A stretch of 64,000 nt of DNA from Oscheius sp. JU75 (taxonomy: Eukaryota > Nematoda > Chromadorea > Rhabditida > Rhabditidae). The notes under the pieces were generated by a model. The model was not told the origin of the DNA, ran no database searches, and worked only from the letters and a program-made list of their open reading frames with translations. This document shows, piece after piece, positions 1-11,285 of the stretch. Position numbers and translations under genes: made by a program. Where the stretch lies: the NCBI GenBank assembly GCA_037178855.1, contig JASJZC010000005.1, positions 2,790,001 through 2,854,000 of the forward strand. The letters are read 5' to 3'. Positions within the stretch are counted from its first letter, which is position 1, and every line of letters begins with the position of its first letter.

Positions 1-1309
1 TCTTGGACATCTCCTTGGCATCCTTCTTTGTCAAACTGGCGGGCCTAGCGGCTGCTTTCGGAACAGTCGACGGTTTCTGAAAGTAGAATTGATGACGAAA
101 TAACAAAATTATCACCTTCTTGGGAATACGGGCAAAATCCTCTGGAGCTGTCTGGCCGAATTTAAAGTTCTGGACATTGGCGTTGGGGTCAAATTTGAAT
201 CTGAATTGCAAACGATTTACAACTCCAAATCTGTCTGACCCGTTCGTGCTGCTTTTCTCGACCTTTACAGGAAGACGGCTGGTAGCTGCATGAAGCTTTG
301 GGGTGGCTAAACGCTGAAATGCTATTATTTTTAAGCTACGTTATCGTTGCTAATCTCAACGGCTGTAACTGGATTCCCAACTGACCTTGACAACGCCAGA
401 AACGTTTTGGGTATGCTCCATGTGACGTCTTTGAACCTTATCGCGAGCCTCCTCCAGAGTGGGTTGACTCTCCATCAATTTCTTATGCTGGGCAGCGAAT
501 CGATCAGCAACACGTCCTAAAATCTCCATCTTACGCCTGACAGAGAAAAAAAAGCATACCTGTGCGAGAAACAGAAGTGGCGACTCGAGGAGTCGTGGGA
601 GGTTTTCCAGCAGCCGTGTTGTTCACGGAAATCGAACGGCGCTTAGTTGAGACAGGATCACGAAGTCTGAAGTTGAGCTTTGTGCATGTTATTTTAAGGT
701 CGAACTTGGATCTGGAAGGGGAGATGGAGTGGGTTCTTTCTCTGCTGCGACTTCTAGTCCTCATAGCAATACAGTTTTCCTTGCTGTTGTCTCTATCCGG
801 AGTTATGAAGCTCTCCTGAAGACCGAGCTTTCTGTAGACACTTCTGCGAACGGCCGAGCTTCTCCTAACCGAGAACACAGGTTTCGGCTGCTCAAGAGTC
901 TCCCCGTCTTCGGACATGAAGGAGATTTCCTCGGCTGAAGTCATAAGTAGAAACAAACCAAATATAACATACCATTCAGACCACTTTTCTTAGCACTGTA
1001 TCGCTCGGCACGGGACGATCTTCTCGTCAGGTTTTCTTCATGTAGGATGTCAAAAGGTCTGGCCGGAGTAATAGGTCTATCCTCAGGATCATTTTCGCCC
1101 TGTTCCGGCTCGTCCTCCTCGTCCATCGGCTGGGCAATTGCCTGAAACAAAAAACTGAAAAATTGCAAAAAGAAAAAACGTACCATCGACAAGCGTTCAA
1201 CGAGATCTTTCTTCTTTCCAACAGTCGATTGACGACGCTTCTTCAGCTCATTTCTTAGCTCGAAAACGGTAAAGTTTTCGAGAGGTTTTCCACCCAGAAT
1301 ATCTTCCAT
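1..1309 (-). CDS. SAP-domain protein resembling NuSAP (3' end outside window)
   Basis: The product starts at ATG 1309, one base after a TTTCAG acceptor. Its N-terminus is a SAP-like helix-turn-helix (ENFTVFELRNELKKRR, then KKKDLVERL), a DNA-binding fold. An acidic stretch (DEEDEPEQGENDPEDRP) and a basic Ser/Arg-rich segment with KEN-like SKEN follow. The downstream part (530 to 1) contains FAAQHKKLMES and a Phe/Lys-rich FKFDPNANVQNFKFG. A SAP domain followed by a charged helix and a basic tail is the layout of nucleolar and spindle-associated protein, which bundles mitotic microtubules. That assignment is inference. Introns are short (about 40 nt at 1143-1182). The junction at 537-559 does not keep frame as read, so two adjacent genes remain possible. 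The C-terminus continues beyond base 1. Confidence 0.55.
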
Positions 1310-1567
1310 CCTGAAAGGAAAATGAATAAATAAGGTCGTCATTTGACGGCAGTAAAAAAGTACAAAATGAAGTGATTTTTGACCGCTAGAGAGCAAGAAT
1401 GCAATATTGTCAGTGAAAAATTCGGAAAGCGTCGACCTTTTTGAAAACAGCTGTTTGGCGCTACAACCAGTACTGTATTTGACGTATTTTTGCGTACTTT
1501 TCTGGGCTTCTGTACTGTTGAATCTTTTGAGAACTCACAAAAATTTAGAATACACATTCGATTTATT

Positions 1568-1909
1568 CTATATGTTTCTGCTCGTGACATCCGGCTGAGT
1601 TTCGGCCTCCTTGATCTGATCGTTCTCCTCAAAAGTCGGCTCCCAGGCACGGTAGACGAGATGATCGTAGCTGGAAGCAGGTCCTGAGGACATCTGACTC
1701 TGGAGCTCGTTGGGAAGGCACTGTCTCTCGTTGTAGAAGGCTCCGGGTCGAACGAAGGCCGTCCTCTTGGAGATGGGAGCGGCATTCAGCGAGACGGCTA
1801 CAGATCTCTGAACGGACAGACGTTCACTGCGGAAACTAGGCACTTCAAGGGGCAGGAAGTGACGAAGGGGATTCTTCTTCTGCACTTGCGTCTCGTTTTC
1901 CGACTCCAT
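1568..1909 (-). CDS. small unknown protein
   Basis: A 113-residue single-exon reading frame starts at ATG 1909, directly after a TTTCTCCAG acceptor, which suggests a trans-spliced start. The protein is polar with no membrane segment or recognised domain; its C-terminal third is acidic (EENDQIKEAETQPD). The frame stays open upstream to an ATG at 2083, also just after a TCTACAG acceptor, so a longer N-terminus is possible. That extra stretch contains an intron-like, T-rich run, so I prefer the shorter form. The stop lies about 260 bp upstream of the SAP-domain gene start on the same strand, within operon range. No function is proposed. Confidence 0.5.
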   Translation of the reverse strand: MESENETQVQKKNPLRHFLPLEVPSFRSERLSVQRSVAVSLNAAPISKRTAFVRPGAFYNERQCLPNELQSQMSSGPASSYDHLVYRAWEPTFEENDQIKEAETQPDVTSRNI

Positions 1910-2251
1910 CTGGAGAAATCGACTTCGAAGAATAACTGTTTTTTGTTTTTGAAATAGAAAAAGTTCTGTACACAAACTTGTCAAAATAAAGGGAAAAGTT
2001 TTGCCTTCAAACCTAATTGTTAGATTGACAGGACGTTCTCCCAACCTTTCTTGGAGAGCAGTGAGAATATTTCTCGCCTGCATTTTCTGTAGAAAAAAAT
2101 CTCCTGAGAAACCCTCATCAAATCAGACCGTACTACTGGAAAATAACAGCGACATCTTTTCGTGCTGCATAAGTCTAAAGATTCCGAAAACAACGTGACA
2201 ACAGTTTCGCTGGCTTCCTGTTGCTGCCTAGTGTAACATGTTTCTCCCCAG

Positions 2252-2681
2252 ATGATTCTCGTCTGGCTGCTGCTGACTACCAATTTCCTAGCATATTCAG
2301 ATGACTTGGAGGATTGCCTGTCATACCGAGATGCTATAATGACTCAGAATCTCGTTTATACAGCATACTATCAACACAGGAACGCTTGGCAAGCTCAGAA
2401 ACAACGAATTAAGCTGTACAAAACAGCTCAAGCTCTAACAACTGTAAGTTTCACATTCAGACTTCACACCTTTCCAGCCACATCCGCGTCTTGCCAATCT
2501 CTTCTTTGAAAAAGAGACGAAAGTCGATCCGAAAGATAGCTATTTGAGTTTGTCCGAGACGTTCGGTCCGCCGCGAACAGTCGATGATGATATTGGAATG
2601 CCGTTGAATCAGCCAGTCAACAAGGTAAAGACCTCATTTCACCGTTATTACCCTTATTACAATCCATACTATCCAACATAG
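2252..2681 (+). CDS. small secreted protein with Tyr/Pro-rich tail
   Basis: The protein begins with a signal peptide (MILVWLLLTTNFLAYS) followed by a polar mature part. One intron, GTAAGT to TTTCCAG at about 2442-2475, joins two exons in frame. The second exon encodes PHPRLANLFFEKET and then a tail rich in Tyr and Pro (HRYYPYYNPYYPT) that ends at a TAG at 2679-2681. The same 57 bases (2625-2681) begin GTAAAG and end ATAG, so they could instead be spliced out, giving a shorter tail (HKSK) ending at 2696. The Tyr/Pro composition argues for the coding reading. It is transcribed divergently from the small gene to its left and convergently with the large minus gene, whose stop is 24 bp away. No family is recognised; a secreted or cuticular role is only a guess. 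Confidence 0.6.
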
Positions 2682-2705
2682 CACAAATCGAAATGAAGAG
2701 TTTTA

Positions 2706-5444
2706 CTAAACTCGATCCTTTTGGATCCTGTTTGCGAGCCATTCCATCGCATTGGTCCTAGTTAGCTGCTTCTCAATATCCAGTCTCTTTGCAGCATTAT
2801 CCCTTCTTCTGACCAAGTCGACCTTTTTCTCCAACTCCTTGTAAAGCAGCTCCAATCTGAAAATAGCGTCATGAGAACTATGAAGCAGTCTTACTGATCT
2901 TCGGCTGTTTTACAGCTAACCGGACACTGATGTTCCTTGCAGACTTGATCCCAATCGATAAGATCCACGCGACAAGGAATGGAAGAGGTCTCTTCTATTG
3001 CGGACGAGTGACTGACAAAGGCTCGGATGTAATCATTGAAATTCTCCATATTCAAAGCTGCGGTCTGAAAATATTAAAAAACTTAAGCCAAAGAGGGAAT
3101 AGAAACCTCAGGGAATGTAGAAAGCCAGAATCTCGGCTTGAAGAGGCGTGAAAAGCCTTGTCTCTTATACTCCTCGAATTTCGACAACATCTTGACTTTG
3201 ACCATTTCATAGAGGCTGAACAGTTCACGAATAAGACAAAAGTTAACAAAACTGACGTCAAAAGATCAGCGACAGCATCTTCACTGCGTTCATTTTGCAT
3301 CAATTTGTCGAATCCCCAAATGAAAACGATATCACGGATGAAAAACTGGTCCGGAGTCAGCTCATCCAGCATGCCAAGAACCGCTCTGAAAGCATGTGAA
3401 TGAACAGAATTCCGTGCTGGTTACAGCTCGTCTAGAGGGTAAGGAAACGGGAAGATTCCGGAGTTGCTAACTGCGTAAGGGTTGGCATCTTCAAGGATAG
3501 AATCAGTAATGATCATCGGGCCTAAAGTTGGAACATTCATGATGAGGGATATTGCGAATGTACCGTAAGAGTGATTGTACGAGCAAGTCACCGATGACTT
3601 GGAAGGCTGAGAAAAGAGACTATACTTAATCAAATTGCTGTAGTGGTCCTCTAGAAGAGCATTCTGGTCTATCTGAAAACGGTTTGCATTGCCATGTAGG
3701 CTGTTAATAACACACGAAAGGAACCGCAAACGGATAGACCAGATATCTGTGGACGGGAACTTCCAAGCCATTTTCGTCCTGATCATCAGCTTTGTAGATT
3801 CCATCTTTGAAACAGCGAACGCGGCAATCCCTATTGCTGATGTTCGTGAAGGAAGTTGCAGGTCGTTGCACTCCCAGAGGATTTTCTACTTCTGAAACCG
3901 CGTTCAGGTTGGCCTCTTTGGCAGCTGACCCCAAGTCATCACTCGATACTGTTCGTAGCTGATTTCGATTGCAGTGGTGGCGCGTTCTCCGACGTGGAAA
4001 CACGTGGTTTGTCTAGGATACCAGACGGCTCGGCCGGTCCCATTCTTCTTCTTGTGCGCATCGATGAACGACTTGCTGTGCTTGCAAAAGACGACGAGAC
4101 ACTCAGGAGCATCTGGAAATTGCAGACTACGCTTATCTGGAACTCGAGCCAACCTGAGAAGCTAACAGTTTTTTTCTTCGAGCCAAGTATATCGTAGTTT
4201 TTAGAGTAGGCAACACGCTCTTCGACACTCATCTTGGCCACATTTCTATCCGAATAATGATTTCCAGGGGTCTAGTAAAGTAGTTTACAAAGAACACAAA
4301 GCACCAACCTTTTTCAAAATGCTCTTCAAATGTCCCTCCTCATGGTTTGACTCTGGAGCTGGAGCTTCGAAAACCGGCCCATCATCTTCATCCAATTTGA
4401 TCGGATAATTGTTCAGAGGCAACGCGACATTCGGAGCGTTGAATTGTTCCCTGTCGTCATGGATAGGACCGTTTTCCTCAAAATTTACGGCGTTGACAAA
4501 TTTGCAAAGGTGATCTTCGAAACCGTTCACTGAAAGCATGAACATCGGGAGACATTTGGATAGCATACTATTTTCGTTGACTTGCTTGGGAGTCAGTCCA
4601 TAAGCTGAACCCTTCTCCCTTAAAAGAGCCATGATTTCATCTCGGTCATAGCTGGTTGCGCTGTTCATATTTTCGGCTCTATCCTCAGGGACCGAGAGAA
4701 TCAAGGAAACTCTGCAAATAAACAAAGATATGGCTGAGGAAAGATAGGGTTACCGTTTCAAGAAGGCTTCGTGCTTCGCCAGATTGGCCAACTCAACACT
4801 GATGTCAAGAAATGACTTACCAACTGCAAAGGAATGTGGATCACGGAAGACAAGAAACATACACCAGACTTGGCTCTCGTGTAAGACTGGAGCCTGCGTT
4901 CGATAGAAGATTCTAACCACAGTATCGTAGTTCATGTTAATCCAGCTCATTTCTTCTTCGCTTAGCTCAAATTCGCGATGCTCATCGCTATGGAATGAAT
5001 AACATTTGCGAATCCTCTCGCGGAAAAATTCCTCAACTTGCTCAATTTCTGAAAATTGTTCGCCTGAAAGCAGAAATTACTGCACCTCGTTCATTGTAAG
5101 ACTCGAAACGACTGTAGTCTCCGATGAATTTCTTGATCAAGTCGACGTGCTCACTAACCTCCCGCACAGTTACTATACATGGAGATTTGGCAGTCTTGAT
5201 CGCTTGAATCTCCGCCTCAATAGCTTCATCCAGGGTCACTGCAACGTCGTTTTTCGTACAAAACTGACAAGAAGCGTACTTATGAATCCATCTTTTTTGG
5301 ACTTTTTCGGCGGAGGAACTACTCGATCGTCACCTTGTTCCTCATCTGAAAGCCAATCATGCTCACGGAAGACAGATCAGTGAAGCTGTCTGACTAGGAA
5401 AAAAAGACTGACGTACCGTCAAAGAGAAAAGAGAAATCCAGCAT
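2706..5444 (-). CDS. large unknown protein with nuclear-type N-terminus
   Basis: This multi-exon gene has introns of about 35-55 nt. The start at ATG 5444 follows an acceptor-like CACACATAG. The N-terminus reads MLDFSFLFDDEEQGDD and then a basic PPPKKSKK cluster that looks like a nuclear localisation signal. The middle is globular and mostly helical (AEIQAIKTAK, SWINMNYDTVVRIFYR, DEIMALLREKG), with an acidic linker (KLDEDDGPVFEAP). A later block (GTGRAVWYPRQTTCFHVGE) looks like a folded domain. The C-terminus is a charged helix (LELLYKELEKKVDLVRRR) ending near RIQKDRV. I do not recognise the family. The upstream neighbour on the same strand is PSF1, whose stop is 209 bp away, so a two-gene operon is possible. 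Confidence 0.6.
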
Positions 5445-5652
5445 CTATGTGTGAAATTCAGGCATAAACTATGCGGGCATGGACGCCGAAGAATATCACA
5501 GCAAATTGAACTGCGTGCACATAACGACACTCCATCAACACAAATGGTTTACCTTTTATTGAGCTGAACTTATTGAAAGAGGGACAACAAACATAATCGA
5601 CGTGTCATGGAAAGATAAAAACTTTATAAACAGATAATACAGTGGTTATATT

Positions 5653-6460
5653 CAATGTGCGAGCTCGAGAACTCCTTGCTTGATGAGCATTTCGCAGTCT
5701 TGCCGTGGAAGGTTGTGCTAAAACTAAATGTTTTCACTTCAACGCTCAAATGCTTACTACAGTTCCTGTTATCAGATTGACTAGTTTCCCTTCGGTGGTT
5801 TCGAATTCTCCGTAATTATCTCGTACGCGCACCTAAAATAATGCCTGCACTTTACACTTTGAAGGAAGATTACCTGCATAAAAAGCGTCTTGGGTGGATG
5901 GGTGCTTTTCATGAGATCTATACCGTATTCGAGACCTTTGCCTAGCGTCATATGAAGATCGGCCACCGCTTCGCTGTACGAATTGAAAAAATCTATTTCT
6001 GGCTCGCTGAGATTGTTCCGTATTGATTGCGGCAGAACTCCTCCATATTTCCACCGACAGGATTTTATTCTATTTTTCCGTTCCATTATGTAGGCGGAGC
6101 AACATCTCTGAAATATCTATTGAGCGGAAAAGGATGAACACCCACTAACGCAAAGCTGATGACTTCATTTTTCATTGCCAGAATCTCCTGATCTTCTATC
6201 GACATGGATGGTCGTTCACTGGCAAATTCCCTGAATTGCCGAAAGTCTTTAACCGAGTTCAGACAAACCTTGCTTCCTGGTAAATGTCGTTGATTTCGTT
6301 GGTACATGATCGCATAATTTCGTCCTAAAACGTCGGAAAGATTGAGAGAAATGAAAAGGCTCACATTGTAAGGCGGAAGTATGTCTGGATTTTTCTTCAT
6401 TTGGGTTACAAGAATCATTGCTTTGTCGGACAGAGTTAGTCTTGATGTCGATTCGGTCAT
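5653..6460 (-). CDS. GINS1: GINS complex subunit PSF1
   Basis: PSF1 is one of four GINS subunits; GINS joins CDC45 and MCM2-7 to form the replicative helicase at forks. The spliced product matches the PSF1 order. An N-terminal helical A domain includes YQRNQRHLPG. Next is RCCSAYIMERKNRIKSCRW followed by KYGGVLPQSIRNNLSEPEI. Then come EIDFFNSYSEAVADL and the PPKTLFMQVRV-DNYGEFET B-domain core. The end is LPRQDCEMLIKQGVLELAH, close to the conserved C-terminus LIRQGVLEHI seen in animals. The start ATG at 6460 abuts a GTTTACAG acceptor, so trans-splicing is likely. Introns of about 40 nt interrupt it at roughly 6325-6364, 6107-6145 and further down. The length is near that of other PSF1 proteins and nothing looks broken. 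Confidence 0.93.
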
Positions 6461-7769
6461 CTGTAAACAATTTGGTGAAAAACATATCTGGTTGGAAGTG
6501 AAGAGAAAAGAAAGGGCATGAAAAGAAACGACAGACAGAAATTCGAGATTTTCAAATATATACGCAAAAGTGCGTTGTAAATACCGTAATAATAAATCTC
6601 CCGGCTTTCAATGGCATTACTTGCTGTATTCTTTCTGTTCTATCCTGCGTGTAACGCTGATCATCTGTGCGAGTGCTTCTGATATCCCTGATTGTCTTCC
6701 TCATTCCACTTTCTATCCCCCATTGGCGAGCAAACTATGAAGGTCTGAGGGGCGAAAAACGATGATTCTGCGCCAGGTGCGAAAGATCTTCTGAGGGTGT
6801 GTCCGAGTGTTTTCTGTGAAGACAAAAGACTTGAAGTCGAAAGAGACTGCCAGATCTGTTCATCTGTCCAGCGCTGAAAAGGGCAGCAAGAAGACGACTT
6901 AGGAAGGACAGAGAGACAGGAAGTGAGACGGGAACATTAAACTCTATTGACTACACTTTTTGTTACCCTCCGAGGGGATCTGGTCTGGTTGGTCAGTTTT
7001 TGTTCCCTGATTGAACAGAAAGTTGCCATCGACACATCCTTCGTGTCAATGATCTACAGTTCAGACAAGGGTGATAGGCGTGAGACAGCATAAGAAGAGG
7101 GTGGGAGACAGCAATCAGTCCAGGTTCAGAAGAGACAGCAGTACTAGAACTGGTAGACAACTATTGTTTCTACACAACAGTTATGTACACTCCACAGTAC
7201 ATGAGGCTTCTTGATAAGAGTGAGTCAAAAAGAACAATAAGTTGTGAGAGGTAGTCGATTGTAGGAGAGCGAGAGAGTACAGAGATCATAGTCGCATACA
7301 GTTCTGATGGTACTTCTACTAACATACGGTGACCAAAATGGGTGATACAGTCTCACAAACCAGATGATAGTGGAAATAAGGCGGCTTCGTCGCTTCCCTA
7401 GTAACACAAGTTGCCCCCACAGTTGACTCTCCACCTTGTCGCTTGACATGAAATGACTTGTCAGACTTTTTGGGTATTAGTGTTGACATGCAATTGTGCG
7501 GACACAATGACAGACGGACGGAAGGACACCACTGCGCTTTAGTAAAGAAAGCTAATAAAGAAAGATTCTGTAGCTTCCAGCAGAATAATTGCAACTTAGT
7601 TTTGCTTTCAGTAGTAAAAATTAAGCTTGTGTCCTTTCAATTAGGTCTGCAGATCTTCGCGTTTAGGTGAGTTTAGACTCCGCACTGAATCTCTTCTTCT
7701 TTTTCATCCGAGAGGACGTTGGAAGTCGTGATGAACTTTCGGCTCGACTTCCAATAAGAAGCTTTCAGA
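6461..7769. other. intergenic region between divergent genes
   Basis: This 1.3 kb spacer separates PSF1 (minus) from the glucosidase I gene (plus) and must hold both promoters. I see no convincing reading frame with splice signals. Short polar frames near 7225-7670 lack homology and overlap the repeat at 7379-7550. No tRNA or other RNA gene is evident. Confidence 0.6.
7379..7550. repeat. dispersed repeat, copy 1
   Basis: This segment shares a series of words, in the same order and with similar spacing, with 40427-40580. They are GCGGCTTCG(T/C)CGCTTC, TTGACATG followed by ATGACTTG, a T-rich run, a GGACGG(A)(C/A)GGACACC block and TGCGCTTTAGTA. The two copies are clearly diverged, mainly in the first 60 bases. 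No open frame or clean terminal inverted repeat is visible. It may be a remnant of a short non-autonomous element. Confidence 0.65.
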
Positions 7770-10614
7770 ATGGGTGATAGGAATCGGGACGGGGGAGCCA
7801 GACATCGGAAGAACATCACGTTAGGCCTTAACAGACCTAACGTGACTGCGGTAAGTTCCAAGCCAAAACCAAGAGAACGTCCACTCGGATGGGCGGCTCT
7901 CTGTGTCATCTCTGCCGTCCTAGCAATAACAGCTGGACTTGGAATCCATTTCTCTCATGCCTCCAAAATCGCCCCGAAGATGCCACCCATTGTTGGAGTC
8001 GACGTCGACAGAGTATGTTCCATTCGGTTTTTCTTCACGCACACCTTTTAGACTACCTGGGGAGCATACAGGTCACATCTATACTTTGGTTTGCGGCAGA
8101 AAAAACCGAGAAGTCCGCTGTTCGGAATGATGTGGTATGAACAGCCAGATCAGAATGAGATGCCACGAATTCGGCATTGGTGCGATCAAGGTACCGATAT
8201 ACTGACTGTTCAGCAGAACCCAGGTTGTAGGAGATGGACTTTCTCGATACGGCTGGGCCGAAGCCGATGGAAAGACATTTGGTCGTCAGAACATCACGGA
8301 AAGAACGGCTCAAATGAAGGTTGACTGGCTCAATCACAAAGATACTTGGACTGCACGAGTCTCTATAAATCCGCTGAAAGACCGACGCTTCAACTTCATT
8401 TTCTATCTAGTCTCACAGGTTCTTTACATCTCGGTTTTTCTCAGAGTCTCGTTCAGAATGACCAAAGGTTCAAAATCAACAATAAAAAGACTACAGTCTT
8501 TTCAAATGACATGAAACTGACAGTCGAGCGAATAGACGGTACTGATCATGCGCCATCCGCGCTAGTTTGGGACATGGACGTGGATCTGAAGAATCTCAAC
8601 GATAAAATCATTAAGAACACGGTTAGTTTATGATTCTTTTTGGTAAACAAAACATGCTTCGAGGCAGAACTTCTTTATACCTACAAAGTTCAGGGTATCG
8701 CCGAAGTTGGCGGAAGAATTGTCTACTCCCTGCATCCTCAACGGAAGTTCGAGAACGGACGCTTCGCCGCTCTTCAGTTCTATGTAACTGGCAAGGCTAC
8801 ATTTGAGATTTCCATGAGGTTAATTTTGGTCCTGACATCTATTAATAATTCCAATTTAGCACAGTAACAAACGCGCTCACCGGCAACTCTTTTGCAACTG
8901 AACTGGCGAAGAGAAGTAAAGACTTTGAAGTCAAGTACGAGAAAACGTTTCATGTGAAAGGAAAGGTAAGTAGACGAATCTGTTCAAAAGGCTTCCAACT
9001 TACAGGGATTCACACAGGTTGCGTTGGACATGGGCAAGGTTGCCTTGTCGAACATGCTCGGCAGTCTTGGCTACTGGTACGGATCGAACAAGGCCCTGGA
9101 AGGACATAACATTGTTCCGTATGGACCTCATGAGCTCTTTTCTGCCGTTCCATCTCGACCATTTTTTCCTCGAGGATTCCTCTGGGACGAAGGATTCCAC
9201 AATCTGCTTATTCAGAAGTTTGATCCCGATCTTACTGTTGAGGTAACCCTTATTCTAACAATCTAGAGAAGACATTCAGATTGTCATTTCGTGGCTGAAC
9301 ACGATCAACGAAGACGGCTGGATCCCTCGAGAAATGATCCTGGGAGAGGAAGCAGAGGCCAAGGTTCCTGCCGAATTCGTGACCCAGTTCCCCAACAACG
9401 CTAATCCTCCAAGCATGTTCCTTGTGATGGAGAAACTTCTGAGCAACGAGAAGGTACAATTGGCTAGGTTTCTGCTAAGTTTAAACTATGTAGGTTGCAT
9501 CCAAATACAGTTCGCTATTGGCCCAAACCTTCCCGAAACTGGAGAGATGGTACAGCTACCTGATGAAGAGTCAAAAAGGAAAGATAAGCGGAACGATGCG
9601 ATGGAGAGGACGAAACAGCACCACGGACCTCGAACTGAACCCGAAGACATTGGCATCAGGTCTTGACGACTATCCTCGTGCTAGTCATCCTTCCAGCAAT
9701 GTGGGTCTAATATTCGAACTCAATTCAGATCAAACTTCAGGAATACCATCTCGACTTACGGTGCTGGATGGCTGTTTGCAGTAGAGTCATGTCAAAACTG
9801 GCCGAGTCCTTTGGAGACGACGCAGCCAAGAAGAAGTATGCCGATCACGTCAAGCATTTCTCCGACTACCAACAACTCAAACATCTTCATTGGTCGGATA
9901 AGGAAAAGGTTGTCTTTCTGTTCTTTACAAAGACAAGAGAGTTTAGGCCTTCTTCGACTTCGGACTACACAGTGCAAAAGTTGATCTTGTGAAGGAGATG
10001 GACAGAAAGTATCCCGGACAGTTCACCATCAAAAGGAAGGTCTTCCTAGAGCCACGACTGCATCTTGTTGATGATGTATTCGGCTACAACAGTCTCTACC
10101 CGCTCATTTTCCATCTCATTCCAGCCAATGCTCCAGAACTGCAGGATGTCCTGACTAAGCTGAAGGATCCAGAGGTTATCGATTGTCTCTCTCTTCAAGT
10201 TACCCTTGTTCAGGAAGTATGGACAGAGTTCGGACTTCGGTCTCTTTCGGCCAAGAGCCGATATTACGCTGCTCGCAACACAGAACATGATCCACCATAC
10301 TGGCGCGGATACATTTGGATAAACGTCAACTACCTGGTTCTTTCCGCTCTTCATCACTACGCGACTGTAGACGGTCCCTACAGGGAGCTCTCTCACGGGA
10401 TCATGGTCGACTTGCGGCAGAACATCATACGAAACATGGCTATTGTGTGTTCTTACTTTAACTTCCCTGCAGAAATTGAGTTCAGCAATTCAATCGGACG
10501 GGCTACCTGTGGGAGAACTATGACGATCGGACTGGCCAGGGCCGCGGAACACATCCCTTCACCGGCTGGAGCTCTCTCGTTTTGCTCATCATGGACGACG
10601 ACATTCTACACTAG
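7770..10614 (+). CDS. MOGS: mannosyl-oligosaccharide glucosidase (glucosidase I)
   Basis: This ER type II membrane enzyme of glycoside hydrolase family 63 removes the outermost glucose from N-linked Glc3Man9GlcNAc2. The N-terminal cytosolic tail ([14 protein letters not shown]) precedes a signal anchor ([19 protein letters not shown]). The luminal part begins [15 protein letters not shown] and shows [19 protein letters not shown]. Further on are [18 protein letters not shown] and [18 protein letters not shown], then a block ending [18 protein letters not shown] and [11 protein letters not shown]. The C-terminus has [19 protein letters not shown]. These include the WDEGFH region, which carries a conserved acidic residue. 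Exons are joined by about nine introns of 30-60 nt. The start follows CTTTCAG by one base. Length and order match the animal enzyme and no lesion was found. Confidence 0.93.
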
Positions 10615-11285
10615 ATTCTTCTAGTCTCTGTACAGGTTTTGAGTCAACGTTTCCGGGTTTCTATCGACAATCGGGCCCCTTTCTTTTCAATACTTTACAA
10701 AAGTATCTGTGATAATAAAGCAATTTATTTCCCCAAGCTCTGCTGTTTGTGCACTCGTCGTGTCGTGCTGATATTTTTATCTGTTATTTAAACCGTCCGT
10801 CCTGCGTAGTTTATTGAATTTCTCTGCCTCTTCCTATCTGCTCTCGCCCCCGCTGGCTCATTATTTTTCTCAGGAGAAAAACTGCTTTTGCATTTTCGCT
10901 TCTTTCTCGTCGCTTACGTTCTGCTTACTCCTGTCCAGGTACCCATTCGTCTATTGCACACTCGTTTGTGTTTTGACACTGTTTATACGGTCCATCAGTT
11001 TGGTCATAGGAGGGTCGCACACACATGTCAATCCTTGTGTGTCTGTTTCCGCACTTTGCTAATCGTCTACCCACTCTATCTTATCTTCCCCCCACGGCAA
11101 CTGTCTAGGCGCACATTCCCTCTCTGACCTGCCGTTGACCACTTTCTCGCATGTTTTATGGTGGGCATCTCTTTCTCTCTATCAGTGTTCCACGCTCTCA
11201 GGCTCATAAACCATCTTCTTGACTTTTTTTGTTTCAGCCGCCGACTTTTCCGCTGCTGACTGTAAAGCGGACGGAACAGAGGACG
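10615..11285 (+). other. intergenic region
   Basis: This spacer of about 670 bases lies between two plus-strand genes. It holds the glucosidase I 3' untranslated region with AATAAA at 10714-10719. The remainder is pyrimidine-rich and is presumably the promoter of the next gene. The short frames here have no support. Confidence 0.6.
10714..10719 (+). terminator. AATAAA polyadenylation signal
   Basis: A canonical hexamer lies about 100 bases after the glucosidase I stop and is followed by a T-rich stretch. Confidence 0.6.
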
